Notes: a model not told the origin generated them from the letters alone. A stretch of 23,804 nucleotides of DNA from CAIUPE01 sp046092445 (GCA_046092445.1 JBJTDR010000091.1:1-23804), one strand, 5' to 3'; counted from the first letter of the stretch, positions 1 to 8,521 are shown. A program made the numbers and translations.

Positions 1-481
1 AGCTCTCCGATCCCCCCCGCAGGATCACCGCATTCCCCGCCTTCAGGCACAGCGCGCCCGCATCCGCCGTCACATTCGGGCGGCTCTCGAAGATCACCCC
101 GATCACACCGAGCGGCGTCGCCACGCGCTCGAACCTAAGCCCGTTCGGTTGCTGCCACGTCGCCAGAACGCGCCCCACCGGATCCGGCAAAGCCGCAATA
201 TCCGCAACAGCCGCCGCAATCCCCTTCAACCGCACAGGGTCAAGCCGCAGGCGATCCAGAAACGAGCCCTTCGTCCCGCGCGCCTCCGCCTCTGCAACAT
301 CCGCCGCATTGGCCGCCAGGATAGCCCCTTCCGACGCAAGCAAGGCCTCTGCCGCAGCGCGTAACGCGTGGGATTTCCGCGCATCCGGCGTCGTGGCCAA
401 AACTCGTGCCGCCCGCCGCGCCCGCACGCCAATATCGTGCATCAACGCCGCCAGTTCATCCTGATCCACCGGTCCCGTCAT
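1..481 (-). CDS. proA: Glutamate-5-semialdehyde dehydrogenase (gamma-glutamyl phosphate reductase), N-terminal part
   Basis: Second step of proline synthesis: NADPH-dependent reduction of gamma-glutamyl phosphate to glutamate-5-semialdehyde in the cytoplasm. About 160 codons are visible from the ATG at 481, and the frame stays open to the left edge, so the gene is cut by the window. The visible part reads as the aldehyde-dehydrogenase-fold N-terminus of ProA: an Ala-rich helical start, the phrase ILAANAADV, then TPLGVIGVIFESRPNVTAD and LCLKAGNAVILRGGSE, which are family hallmarks. The catalytic Cys would lie outside the window. The start overlaps the proB stop by one base (TGATG), so the two are probably translationally coupled. 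They act on consecutive, labile intermediates, which fits. Identification is very secure. Confidence 0.96.
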   Translation of the reverse strand, partial: MTGPVDQDELAALMHDIGVRARRAARVLATTPDARKSHALRAAAEALLASEGAILAANAADVAEAEARGTKGSFLDRLRLDPVRLKGIAAAVADIAALPDPVGRVLATWQQPNGLRFERVATPLGVIGVIFESRPNVTADAGALCLKAGNAVILRGGSES

Positions 482-1602
482 CACGCCGCCCCGAAAGCCA
501 TATCATCGCGGTGGATTACTTCCGCCCGCCCGGCATAGCCAAGGAGCGTCTCGATCTCTTTGGACGACCGCCCCGCGAGTAGTGCCGTCTCGGTCGAGTC
601 ATACGCGATCAATCCGCGCCCGATCTCGCCCCCGTCCGGCGCCCGGAGCACAACCGCATCCCCCTGCTCGAACAGGCCTTCGACGCGTTTGATCCCGGCT
701 GGCAGTAGGCTTTTACCGGAGCGGATCGCCACCGTTGCCCCCGCATCGACATGGAGCACTCCCTTTGGCTCCAACACCCCCGCGATCCACGTCTTCCGCG
801 CGGAGATGGGGTTCGATCCCGTCAGAAACCATGTGCAGGGCTTGCCCGAAGCAATCGCTCCGAGCGGATTGTCAACGCGCCCATCCGCAATAATCATATG
901 CGTGCCGCCCGATGTCGCGATCTTGGCGGCTTCGATCTTCGTTCTCATGCCGCCGCGCGAGAGTTCCGAGCCCGCGCCCCCCGCCATGGATTCAATCTCC
1001 GCCGTGATCCGCGGCACAACCGGAATGAGCGTCGCCTCCAGGTTCATGTTCGGCGGTGCCGTATAAAGCCCCTCAATATCGGAGAGCAGGATCAGCAGAT
1101 CAGCCCCCGCCATGGTCGCTACCCGCGCCGCGAGCCGGTCATTATCGCCATAACGGATTTCGTTGGTCGCAACCGTATCATTCTCGTTCACAACCGGTAT
1201 CGCCCTGAGATCAAGCAGACGACCCAATGTCGCGCGCGCATTCAGATACCTCTGGCGCTCTTCCGTGTCGCCGAGCGTCACGAGGATTTGTCCCGTCGTG
1301 ATCCCCTTTTTGCCCAACACTTCCGCCCAGCTTTTCGAGAGCGCAATCTGCCCCACCGCCGCCGCCGCCTGGCTTTCCTCAAGTTTGAGCGCGCCCCGCG
1401 GCAACTTCAAAACACCTCGCCCGAGCGCAATCGCGCCGGAAGAAACCACAAGCACATCCTTGCCGCTGGCGTGTAGCTGCGACAGATCATCCCCCAGCGC
1501 CGCAAGCCAGTCATGCTTCAACGAACCACTTGCGCCGTCCACCAGCAGCGACGAACCAACCTTCACAACAATCCGGCGAAAGCGATCAAGCGTCAGTGTC
1601 AC
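481..1602 (-). CDS. proB: Glutamate 5-kinase
   Basis: First enzyme of proline synthesis: ATP-dependent phosphorylation of glutamate to gamma-glutamyl phosphate, usually feedback-inhibited by proline. The chosen start is the GTG at 1602, giving 373 aa, the normal length for a kinase with a C-terminal PUA domain. This GTG overlaps the obgE stop as GTGA. The frame is open further upstream to an ATG at 1734, but that would add 44 residues overlapping obgE with no family resemblance. Near the new N-terminus is the amino-acid-kinase motif VVKVGSSLLVDG, followed by VVSSGAIALG and a VVNENDTVATNEI segment that contacts substrate. The C-terminal third (roughly residues 275-365) reads as a PUA domain, including LLPAGIKRVEG. 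It sits between obgE and proA with overlapping ends, a typical alphaproteobacterial arrangement. Confidence 0.96.
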   Translation of the reverse strand: MTLTLDRFRRIVVKVGSSLLVDGASGSLKHDWLAALGDDLSQLHASGKDVLVVSSGAIALGRGVLKLPRGALKLEESQAAAAVGQIALSKSWAEVLGKKGITTGQILVTLGDTEERQRYLNARATLGRLLDLRAIPVVNENDTVATNEIRYGDNDRLAARVATMAGADLLILLSDIEGLYTAPPNMNLEATLIPVVPRITAEIESMAGGAGSELSRGGMRTKIEAAKIATSGGTHMIIADGRVDNPLGAIASGKPCTWFLTGSNPISARKTWIAGVLEPKGVLHVDAGATVAIRSGKSLLPAGIKRVEGLFEQGDAVVLRAPDGGEIGRGLIAYDSTETALLAGRSSKEIETLLGYAGRAEVIHRDDMAFGAA

Positions 1603-2636
1603 GGATGCCACGCCTCGGCAGGTTGGGCCGCAGCCGCTTCCTCTGTGCGGGCCTTCGTGATGATCCCCATCAATGCCCTGAGCGCCTCGGGCACACCGGC
1701 GCCTGACGCCGAGGACAGCAGAATAGGCTCGCATTTCGCTGCTCGCTTCAGCCGCGCCTTCTGCTCTTTCAGAACTTCCGGCGTCACCGCATCAACTTTC
1801 GAGAGCGCAACGATCTCCGGCTTGTCTTCAAGGCCATGGCCGTAGGCTGTCAATTCACCCCGAACGATCTTGTAGGCCTGACCCGCATGTTCCGATGTCG
1901 CATCAATCAAATGCAGCAGCACCTGACAACGCTCTACATGGCCGAGAAAGCGGTCACCAAGGCCATGCCCCTCATGGGCACCCTCAATCAACCCCGGAAT
2001 ATCCGCCAGCACGAACTCCCGCGTATCCGACCGCACAACCCCGAGCCCCGGATGCAATGTCGTAAACGGATAATCCGCAATCTTCGGGCGCGCCGATGTC
2101 ACAGCCGCCAAAAAGGTCGACTTTCCGGCATTCGGCAACCCGATAAGTCCCGCGTCGGCAATCAATTTGAGCTTCAGCCACAGCCAGCGTTCCTTGCCCT
2201 CCAGACCGGGATTGGCATGGCGCGGTGCACGATTGGTGGACGTCGTGAAATAGGCATTGCCGAAGCCGCCATTCCCGCCCTTCTCCAGCATGATCCGTTC
2301 ACCAACCTCGATCAGATCGGCAATCAGCGTTTCGCCATCCTCATCGAAAATCTGCGTACCCTTCGGCACTTTCAGCACCACGTCCTCGCCCCGCGCACCG
2401 GCGCGGTTCTTCCCCATGCCGTGCACGCCGGGACGTGCCTTGAAATGCTGCTGGTAGCGGTAATCGATCAGCGTGTTGAGGCCGTCGACACATTCGACCC
2501 ACACATCGCCGCCGCGTCCGCCGTCCCCGCCGTCAGGGCCGCCAAACTCGATGAATTTTTCGCGCCGGAACGAGACGCAACCTGCGCCGCCATCGCCGGA
2601 CCGGATGAATACTTTAGCCTGATCAAGAAATTTCAT
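1599..2636 (-). CDS. obgE: Obg family GTPase (ObgE/CgtA)
   Basis: Ribosome-associated GTPase that helps 50S subunit maturation and links growth with stress responses. The 345-residue product has the whole family layout. The glycine-rich Obg fold covers residues 1-158, with the MKFLDQAKVFIRSGDGG start and GGPDGGDGGRGG. The G domain follows: G1 GLPNAGKS at 166-173, G2 TTLHP at 192-196, G3 DIPGLIEGA near 212, an LSKVD G4 and an SSASGAG G5. There is no long C-terminal OCT-like domain, only a short Ala-rich tail. Its stop overlaps the proB start (GTGA). In many alphaproteobacteria obgE follows rplU-rpmA closely. Here about 6 kb, including a plus-strand glycan cassette, separates them, and a promoter-like pair sits just upstream of obgE. 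Confidence 0.97.
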   Translation of the reverse strand: MKFLDQAKVFIRSGDGGAGCVSFRREKFIEFGGPDGGDGGRGGDVWVECVDGLNTLIDYRYQQHFKARPGVHGMGKNRAGARGEDVVLKVPKGTQIFDEDGETLIADLIEVGERIMLEKGGNGGFGNAYFTTSTNRAPRHANPGLEGKERWLWLKLKLIADAGLIGLPNAGKSTFLAAVTSARPKIADYPFTTLHPGLGVVRSDTREFVLADIPGLIEGAHEGHGLGDRFLGHVERCQVLLHLIDATSEHAGQAYKIVRGELTAYGHGLEDKPEIVALSKVDAVTPEVLKEQKARLKRAAKCEPILLSSASGAGVPEALRALMGIITKARTEEAAAAQPAEAWHP

Positions 2637-2968
2637 ACCGCAATCTCTACAGTATTTTACCGAAAAGGGAGAGCGTTTTCATGTTGCCATCGTATTTTGA
2701 TTGAGGTGCGAAGGTTCGATTATAGTGGCGGATCAACAAAAGGAGACGATTTTCTCGGCTCGAATAATGATTGACGCTGAAAATCCGTTGAAACCTGATG
2801 AAAGGAGAAAATTCTTTTCGAGATCATTTCAAACGGAATCCGCGCCTTCTGAAGCTGGATAATCGTCTTATTACTTACGCATTAACCACAATATTTTTTC
2901 ATTTATATTTTTAATTATTGTCAAGCCTCCAACTCATTTTATGGGAACACGCCTGAAACTCGGGCAAC
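2637..2968. other. Divergent intergenic region between obgE and the glycan cassette
   Basis: 332 bp with no convincing gene. The left end holds the obgE promoter candidate. An imperfect inverted repeat joins CCGTTGAAA (2785-2793) and TTTCAAACGG (2827-2836). The right part (about 2870-2940) is a markedly AT-rich tract, much richer than the surrounding genes. It ends in a weak plus-strand promoter candidate, TTGTCA (2918-2923), 16 nt, TATGGG (2940-2945), for the glycosyltransferase starting at 2969. The base-composition break could mark an insertion junction or simply the promoter region of an expressed cassette. Confidence 0.5.
2654..2682 (-). promoter_or_regulatory. Candidate sigma-70-type promoter for obgE-proB-proA
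   Basis: On the minus strand, ATGAAA (2682-2677, 4 of 6 to TTGACA) and TAAAAT (2659-2654, 5 of 6 to TATAAT) are separated by 17 nt. Transcription would begin around 2647, about 11 nt before the obgE start, so the leader would be short. This would free obgE-proBA from the distant rplU-rpmA promoter. It is a motif match only. Confidence 0.4.
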
Positions 2969-4093
2969 ATGATTCCTGTGCATTTAAATGAAAGACGGGC
3001 AGTGGTGGATACAAATCCTACACCAACCTATCTTGCAAACCGCCGGTCGTGGTTCGGAAAGGCAATGGGCAGAATTGCCCGGCCATTGGTCCACTTCCGT
3101 CGCGATCTTCATCGAAATCGTCTTCATGATCAATTATTGCGAAAGTCGGACGTGTCGCCCTCCGGCCCCGGTTTGCGCATCATCATGGCGGCACCAAGAA
3201 CAAACGGCCTCTACCGCGCCTACCGTTACGAAATCGAGCGCCTGTCGGCGGAAGGCCGGTTGACGGAAGAAACCAATGCCGTACTTTTGCTCGGGCAACC
3301 GCGAATGTACCGTAAGTTGCTTGTCTCGCTGCCTGCAGACTTCCCTGATACTTACCGTATCGGTCTCTGGGTCACCGAGTTCGAGGTTTTCCCGCCGGAC
3401 TGGGCCTTCGCCTTCGACATTGTCCACGAAATCTGGACGCCCTCCGAGTTCAGTGCCCGCGCCATCCGATCCGCAACCGATATACCCGTCAAGGTCGTGC
3501 CGCACGCCGTCAAGGTTCCGGAGGGCGAGCCGATGGACCGCGCTCGTTTCGGAGTGGCGGATGACCAATTTCTCGGTCTTGCAATTATGGATCTGGGTAC
3601 CTGCCCGGATCGGAAAAACCCGCTTGCCCATGTGCGCGCCTGGAAAGCCGCCTTCGGAGACGATCCCTCAACTCGTCTCCTGATGAAAGTGAAATTCGGC
3701 AAACAGACGGGCTTTGCCAAGGCGGCGCTTTTGCGGGAAATCGGAGAATCCCGAAATATCTCGCTGGTAACAGAAACATTCTCGGACGTCGAAATGACGG
3801 CCTTCCAGCGCATGGCCGATGTCTATGTGTCACTCCATCGCAGCGAAGGCTACGGGCTCAATATTCACGAAATGCTCGAACTCGGGATTCCGACCGTTGC
3901 AACCGGGTGGTCAGGGAATATGGATTTCATGATGCGATACAAGCACGCCAACGCGGTACCCTATGAGATTATCCCTTATGCTGACCCGACCCGACATTAT
4001 CAGGGAGAGGGGTTGGTATGGGCCGAGCCCGATATCGAGGCAGCAGCAAAAATCCTAGCCCGGATTCAGCACGAACACGGTCAATCCCGATGA
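2969..4093 (+). CDS. GT-B fold glycosyltransferase (GT4-like)
   Basis: A 374-residue predicted glycosyltransferase, probably cytoplasmic or membrane-peripheral, that would add a sugar from a nucleotide-sugar donor to a growing glycan. The C-terminal half carries the retaining GT-B signature: E-x7-E as EGYGLNIHE at residues 293-301, followed by LELGIPTVATGWSGNMDFM, where donor binding is expected. The centre has WTPSEFSARAI and VVPHAV, typical of the linker before the second Rossmann domain. The N-terminal 60 residues are basic and less conserved. The ATG at 2969 lacks a clear Shine-Dalgarno sequence, and a GTG near 3002 is an alternative start. It is the first gene of a four-gene plus-strand cassette, and its stop overlaps the next start as ATGA. 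The sugar and linkage cannot be told from sequence. Confidence 0.88.
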   Translation: MIPVHLNERRAVVDTNPTPTYLANRRSWFGKAMGRIARPLVHFRRDLHRNRLHDQLLRKSDVSPSGPGLRIIMAAPRTNGLYRAYRYEIERLSAEGRLTEETNAVLLLGQPRMYRKLLVSLPADFPDTYRIGLWVTEFEVFPPDWAFAFDIVHEIWTPSEFSARAIRSATDIPVKVVPHAVKVPEGEPMDRARFGVADDQFLGLAIMDLGTCPDRKNPLAHVRAWKAAFGDDPSTRLLMKVKFGKQTGFAKAALLREIGESRNISLVTETFSDVEMTAFQRMADVYVSLHRSEGYGLNIHEMLELGIPTVATGWSGNMDFMMRYKHANAVPYEIIPYADPTRHYQGEGLVWAEPDIEAAAKILARIQHEHGQSR

Positions 4094-5481
4094 GAGCTTT
4101 GAGCGGCCTGGCCTTGCCGGAAAGGGGAAATTACCGGGCCGAAATGGAACTGCGTGTGGAGATTCCCGACGTGCCTGAAAGACCTTCCGGTCGCGTCATT
4201 ATCGATATAACGGACTTTATTGGCTACATGGTCAAATCCCGTACTGTTTCAGGTATCCAACGCGTCATCAGTGCCGTTGCCGAGCAGGATGTTGATCCGG
4301 AAAGAGTTCTCTTTTCCGTGCGGTCCATAGGCGCCTTTCGAAACATTCCCTATGGCTCCGGCATCAGACCGATTGATGCAATCCGCGCCTATGTCGACTG
4401 GAAGCGGGCGATCAGAACCGTCCGTACCCGACGTTCGAAAATCAGCGATCGTCTTAACGCCATTGGTCCCGTACTTTCCGGACTTGGTATTCATAAGCTG
4501 CGCCCTATCAATTTCCAAAGCACGGACATTCTCTTCATCTTTGGTGTCGCGTGGAACAATAAATCCTTCCTGAGCGCGGTTTCTCAAGAAAAGACAAGGT
4601 ATGGCTTTCAAATCGGCGTGTTCGTGCACGACGCCATTCCGATTTTTGGCGAAGAATTTGTTTCCCATGGTGCATTCCGGAATTTCCGGGACTACCTCGA
4701 ATGGATCGATGACTGGGCCGATACGATCTATTGCAACTCGAACTATTCAAAATCCGATCTTGTGCGGACAAATTTAGTGGGAAAGGCATCCGACGCGATC
4801 ATTATCCCGCTGGCGCACGAGTTTTGCGTGGAAGCCGATAAAGCCTCCGACCAATCGAGGCATCACGTCCGATCTTTTCTCCGCGAACACTTCGACCGCC
4901 ATCACAGCGATACGTTTGCCCTCTGTGTCGGCACGATAGAGACCCGTAAAAATCAGGCGCTTCTGGCAAAGGCGTGGGCTGAACTGGCGCGCGAGCGCCC
5001 CATGCCCTTGCTTGTTCTGGCGGGAAGGCTGGCGACGAACGGCGAGGCACTCAAGATCATTATCGACCGCGACCATCCCCCCGTCGCAATCCTCGAGAAC
5101 GCCAGCGATACCATGCTCGAACAGCTCTACAGAACGTGCGAATTCACAGTCTTTCCGAGCCATTTCGAAGGCTGGGGACTTCCCGTTGGCGAGAGCCTCT
5201 GGTTCGGCAAGCCCTGCCTTGCGTCGAACGCCACTTCAATCCCGGAAGTGGGAGGCGACTACGCGATCTATTTCGACCCGACATCGATCGAGGACATCAA
5301 GGAAAAGATCAGGGGCTTCCTTGATGGCACAATCACGCGACCCATTCCGCCGCGTTCGTCCTTGCGAACATGGCGTCTGGTTGCCGAGGACCTCATCACA
5401 CGTCTCCGGCAGACAGATAACTCCACCCCCCTTGATATTTCAGGACCAAATCAGGATGAGCATTCAATCTCTCTTCACTAA
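4090..5481 (+). CDS. GT-B fold glycosyltransferase, GT4 family
   Basis: A 463-residue glycosyltransferase. The start is set at the ATG at 4090 because it overlaps the previous stop as ATGA; the frame is open from 4018 but that part would overlap the upstream gene. The N-terminus reads RVIIDITDFIG, then a TVSGIQRVISA phrase, as in mannosyltransferase-like GT4 enzymes of O-antigen and capsule loci. The second Rossmann domain has VGTIETRKN at residues 280-288 and the E-x7-E motif EGWGLPVGE at 360-368, followed by FGKPCLASNATSIPEVGG. These mark a retaining transferase using a nucleotide-sugar donor. Its 3' end overlaps the next gene by 26 bp, so the four-gene cassette is probably one transcription unit. 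The acceptor and sugar are unknown. Confidence 0.9.
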   Translation: MRALSGLALPERGNYRAEMELRVEIPDVPERPSGRVIIDITDFIGYMVKSRTVSGIQRVISAVAEQDVDPERVLFSVRSIGAFRNIPYGSGIRPIDAIRAYVDWKRAIRTVRTRRSKISDRLNAIGPVLSGLGIHKLRPINFQSTDILFIFGVAWNNKSFLSAVSQEKTRYGFQIGVFVHDAIPIFGEEFVSHGAFRNFRDYLEWIDDWADTIYCNSNYSKSDLVRTNLVGKASDAIIIPLAHEFCVEADKASDQSRHHVRSFLREHFDRHHSDTFALCVGTIETRKNQALLAKAWAELARERPMPLLVLAGRLATNGEALKIIIDRDHPPVAILENASDTMLEQLYRTCEFTVFPSHFEGWGLPVGESLWFGKPCLASNATSIPEVGGDYAIYFDPTSIEDIKEKIRGFLDGTITRPIPPRSSLRTWRLVAEDLITRLRQTDNSTPLDISGPNQDEHSISLH

Positions 5482-6358
5482 AAAACCGCCTTCGAAAGAG
5501 CCGGATTCTGCACCTGAGAGTGGCATCATCAAGGATATTCTGCGTCGCCTGCAGGAATTGCAGGATCGCAAGCCCGGCGGGCAATCGGCCTATCTCGGCG
5601 ACCACACGGCGATCTGCCGGACGGTATTCGGGCACAAAATCTATATCGATACACGCGATATCAGCCTGGCACCTCATCTGGCGATGGATGGCATCTGGGA
5701 AATGTGGATCACGGAGGCGATGTCCCGTCTTCTGCGTCCCGGCATGGCCTGCGTGGATTTGGGAACAAATTTCGGCTGGTACAGCCTTTTGATGGCGGAC
5801 CGCATCGGCCCGAAAGGACATTTGATCGGTGCCGATGCCAATAGCCGCATGGTGGATTTGTGCCGCAAATCCATGTCGGTGAACGGGTTCCTCGACCGCT
5901 CCCACATTCATCACGCAGCAATCACGGACCGTATCGGCGATGTCACCTTCAGCGCCCTCGAATCCTACATGGGAAGCGGGTCGCTCAAGGACATGGGAGA
6001 TACGGCCACTCAATTCCATGATCGTACCGTGACAATGACCGTCCCCGGCCAGACACTTGACGCGCTCATCAAGGGCCGCGCCATCGACTTCATGAAGATC
6101 GATTGCGAAGGCGCCGAACCGCGCATCATCCGCGGTGCTTTGGAAACCTTGAAATCGCCCGACCTTCAAATCTTCATGGAATATGCCCCCGGCTTTTACG
6201 CCCCCGGCGAGGTCGCCACGATGATCGGCACGCTCGCCGATGCCGGCTTTTCGTTCTTCTCGATCGACACGCAATCCCGCTTCGAACCGATGAGCCGTGA
6301 TGCGCTGCTGAATCTTGCGGGGTTGAGCGAGCTTTATTTGAAACGCGGGAAACTATGA
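5456..6358 (+). CDS. FkbM family SAM-dependent methyltransferase
   Basis: A 300-residue class I methyltransferase of the FkbM type, often found in polysaccharide and lipopolysaccharide loci where it is thought to O-methylate sugars. The start is the ATG at 5456. The frame is open about 440 bp further upstream, but that stretch is out of frame with the real glycosyltransferase it would overlap. The SAM-binding motif I is VDLGTNFGWYS at residue 100 onward (family usual: VD-GAN-G-YS), and the FkbM hallmark is MKIDCEGAE at 213-221. An N-terminal region of about 60 residues has a predicted helical, charged stretch around LRRLQELQDRK. It overlaps the GT4 gene and is followed by a sulfotransferase, which suggests successive decoration of one glycan. 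Confidence 0.9.
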   Translation: MSIQSLFTKKPPSKEPDSAPESGIIKDILRRLQELQDRKPGGQSAYLGDHTAICRTVFGHKIYIDTRDISLAPHLAMDGIWEMWITEAMSRLLRPGMACVDLGTNFGWYSLLMADRIGPKGHLIGADANSRMVDLCRKSMSVNGFLDRSHIHHAAITDRIGDVTFSALESYMGSGSLKDMGDTATQFHDRTVTMTVPGQTLDALIKGRAIDFMKIDCEGAEPRIIRGALETLKSPDLQIFMEYAPGFYAPGEVATMIGTLADAGFSFFSIDTQSRFEPMSRDALLNLAGLSELYLKRGKL

Positions 6359-6401
6359 CACGGCAAACGGGGAAATCGCAATAAGACAGGACCTGGGATC
6401 T

Positions 6402-7253
6402 ATGTTCGGATTTAAGAAGAAAACCTCCTCCGGGAATACGCCTCGAACATCAAAACCCCATCGCGCGGCCATCTTCATGCACCTGTTCAAAGTGGGTGGC
6501 ACGTCCGTTCATCATGCCATTGCGACGTCTTTGACGGAATCCGGAATATGTCCTGTGCGTCAGGAGGATTTTGCGTGGTCGCTCATGGCCTTGCGGGTGA
6601 GATCGCATCAATTTCTCCCATATCGTTTCGTATCTGGTCACTTTGATATTCGCCGCACGCGCCTGCTCAAAGAGGCCGGTTACGGGTCTTTCACACAATT
6701 GCGCGAGCCTTTGGCCCGGATTGCTTCCGTCTATAATTTTCTGAGAGCGCACTCCGCTGAGCGTCATCCGAAGTTGAGAGAGCTCACCCCTTTTTCAAGA
6801 CTGATATTTGCGGCAAAGGAAATGCCGATTGACCGGTTCTTCGGTTCCGAAATCTGCCGCCAGTCGATTTCCCTGAACAATCACTACGTCCATGCCCTCG
6901 CCACGCCGGACGACGGACTGGGCATGGCTCTGCGGGATGACGAGATCGAGCGCTTGAAATTCAAAGCTCTCGACAATCTCGCTGTGTTCGATGGCGTCGG
7001 GTTTCTGGACACCCAACGACAGCTCGTCAATGCGCTCCGAAAATCGCTTGCGCTACCCAACGTCACAAGCGTCGCGGCGATGAAACAGACCAGCGACGAG
7101 ATGACATGGCATGAATGGATGGAACCAGTCGCGATCATCTCCGGCCATACACTGAAACCCTATGTGGCCGATCTCATCAGCGGCGACCAGTTCGTCTATG
7201 ACGCTGCGAGAGAAAGATTCTTTGCCAATGATAAATTCCAAAAGGCGGGCTGA
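6402..7253 (+). CDS. PAPS-dependent sulfotransferase (carbohydrate type)
   Basis: A 283-residue predicted sulfotransferase that would move sulfate from PAPS to a hydroxyl or amino group, most likely on a glycan. The 5'-phosphosulfate-binding loop is seen as IFMHLFKVGGTSVHHAI, with K30-V-G-G-T-S35 matching the family K-x-G-G-T-S pattern. An SGHF at 78-81 and the 3'-phosphate-binding motif LREPLARIASVYNF (R101, R106, S109, Y111) follow at the expected spacing. It begins 43 bp after the FkbM stop on the same strand and ends a four-gene cassette. There is no signal peptide or membrane segment, so it should act in the cytoplasm where PAPS is made. CysD and CysNC at 16817-19545 could supply PAPS. 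The acceptor is unknown. Confidence 0.85.
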   Translation: MFGFKKKTSSGNTPRTSKPHRAAIFMHLFKVGGTSVHHAIATSLTESGICPVRQEDFAWSLMALRVRSHQFLPYRFVSGHFDIRRTRLLKEAGYGSFTQLREPLARIASVYNFLRAHSAERHPKLRELTPFSRLIFAAKEMPIDRFFGSEICRQSISLNNHYVHALATPDDGLGMALRDDEIERLKFKALDNLAVFDGVGFLDTQRQLVNALRKSLALPNVTSVAAMKQTSDEMTWHEWMEPVAIISGHTLKPYVADLISGDQFVYDAARERFFANDKFQKAG

Positions 7254-7288
7254 CGGGAACAGGGTACACTCCGAAATGACGTGACACC

Positions 7289-7319
7289 GGGGTCAGGAAC
7301 AACCGCTCCTGTCAGCCCC
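7289..7319. terminator. Possible bidirectional terminator between convergent genes
   Basis: In the 71-bp gap between the sulfotransferase (plus) and the DUF3833 gene (minus), GGGG-T-CAGGA (7289-7298) can pair with TCCTG-tcag-CCCC (7307-7319) around an 8-nt loop, with an internal bulge. There is no clean T-tract on either side. The convergent position supports a terminator role. Confidence 0.35.
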
Positions 7320-7324
7320 TCTCC

Positions 7325-7858
7325 TCATTTAGCCCGGGTGATGATCAACTCGACCTCGCCTACCTTGATGAAGCCGAGCCAGTACACGTCCGCCGTATTC
7401 CTCACCGTCTTGGCATCTATCATCTCGAGCCGGTCATAGAAGCTCAAATCCATCCCGCCGCCGTCGGATGTCTTGATGCGCGCCGTATACGAGAACGTGA
7501 TCGCGTCCCCGTCCTGACGAACATTCGCCGGTGTCGTCACGTCCTCACGCAAACCGGAGTAGACACCGTCGCCAAGTTTCGTGAAAATCCAGGTCTTTTT
7601 GTCCTTCTCGCCATCGGAATAGACAAAGTCCTCGACCAATTCCAGTACCGAACCATTCCAACGGCCCTTCATTTCCACTGTCAGGCCTCGTTTATTTCCG
7701 GACCAGATATTGGTAAACTCCCCCTTGGCCGAGAGATTTCCAACAAAGAATTTTTCCAGAACGAGCGTGGTATCGGCTGCCATCGCACTTCCCAAGAACA
7801 CGGGCGAAATGGTCAAAAGGATACCAAAAACGAGCTTGGACAGGGCTTTCATGGTCAT
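7325..7858 (-). CDS. DUF3833 family exported protein
   Basis: 177 residues. The N-terminus MTMKALSKLVFGILL then SPVFLGSAMAAD is a clear Sec signal peptide with likely cleavage after residue 27 or 28 (AMA or MAA), so the mature protein is probably periplasmic. The rest is a lipocalin-like beta-rich domain with the family's phrases: LEKFFVGNL, GRWNGSVLELVEDFVYSDGE, a WIFTKLGDGVYSG strand and YWLGFIKVGEVELIITR at the end. DUF3833 has no established function. Two starts, ATG 7858 and ATG 7852, share a GGAGA Shine-Dalgarno. It follows the GNAT gene by 30 bp on the same strand and may be co-transcribed with it. It is convergent with the sulfotransferase. Confidence 0.8.
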   Translation of the reverse strand: MTMKALSKLVFGILLTISPVFLGSAMAADTTLVLEKFFVGNLSAKGEFTNIWSGNKRGLTVEMKGRWNGSVLELVEDFVYSDGEKDKKTWIFTKLGDGVYSGLREDVTTPANVRQDGDAITFSYTARIKTSDGGGMDLSFYDRLEMIDAKTVRNTADVYWLGFIKVGEVELIITRAK

Positions 7859-7888
7859 ATTCTCCGGTTTTCAGGCAATATCTATCGT

Positions 7889-8521
7889 CTACGCAGGCAG
7901 AGCCACCTTGGACCATTCCGGAGAAGGCCGGATGAGGGCACTCGCGCCCGCCTTCCGTGCACTCCAGTCCGCCCGCGCGAGCCCAAGCCAATGAACCGGA
8001 TACGACGCCTCCCGCGCCGGCATGAACAACGTCTCGCCACGGATGTAAGAAAACCCATTATTTTCAAGCACTTGTCGTGACGCCGGATTGGCTGTTCTCA
8101 CCCGCGCTTCAATTCTCGTCGCATCGCTCAGCTCGAACCCGGTATCCACAACCGCCAAAACCGCTTCCGACGCATAGCCCTTCCGCCAGTATGGCACACC
8201 GATCCAATATCCGATCTCGACCGTCTTCGGATCCGGCGTCTCCGCGAGCCCGATCGCGCCCAAAACGTCATTGGGCCGCTGTTTCGGCGTGATGATCAGG
8301 CCCAAACTCTTGCCAAGCGAATTATTCGCCCTCGTTTCAAGCACAAAACGCTCCGCATCCTCCGCAGGGTAGGGGTGGCGGATACGGCCTGTCATTTCGG
8401 CAACGGCCTTTTCCCCCGCCAAACGCGCAATCTGCGGTGCATCCGCAGCCCGTGGCCAGCGCAGCCAGAGCCGGGCAGTCTCGAGCCTGTAGACATCATC
8501 ACACGTGATTTCGTTGAACAT
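7889..8521 (-). CDS. GNAT family N-acetyltransferase (RimJ/RimL-like)
   Basis: A predicted acetyl-CoA-dependent N-acetyltransferase of the RimJ/RimL (Acetyltransf_3) type. The start chosen is the ATG at 8521 (210 aa), preceded by GGAGCAGGA. A longer frame begins at 8587 but would start inside a perfect terminator hairpin. Motifs include LETARLWLRWPRAADAP at the N-terminus, the acetyl-CoA loop R113-K-G115-Y-A117 in YWRKGYASEAV, and NPASRQVLENNGF with the family's typical catalytic-core helix. A GNAT gene between rpmA and obgE is common in alphaproteobacteria, and the substrate is usually unassigned. Here it is cut off from rpmA by a terminator and from obgE by the glycan cassette. Confidence 0.88.
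   Translation of the reverse strand: MFNEITCDDVYRLETARLWLRWPRAADAPQIARLAGEKAVAEMTGRIRHPYPAEDAERFVLETRANNSLGKSLGLIITPKQRPNDVLGAIGLAETPDPKTVEIGYWIGVPYWRKGYASEAVLAVVDTGFELSDATRIEARVRTANPASRQVLENNGFSYIRGETLFMPAREASYPVHWLGLARADWSARKAGASALIRPSPEWSKVALPA

Noticed and set aside
1603..1734. Longer start for glutamate 5-kinase.
   Set aside because: The extra residues overlap the obgE C-terminus in a different frame and match nothing in ProB; GTG 1602 gives the GTGA overlap and normal length.
1836..2774. 312-codon plus-strand frame opposite obgE.
   Set aside because: Antisense to a certain GTPase gene; the translation shows a mirror-frame composition with no domain.
5012..5455. Upstream extension of the FkbM methyltransferase frame, about 148 codons.
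   Set aside because: It lies in another frame over a well-supported glycosyltransferase and reads as Ser/Arg-rich shadow sequence; the ATG at 5456 begins the family-like part.
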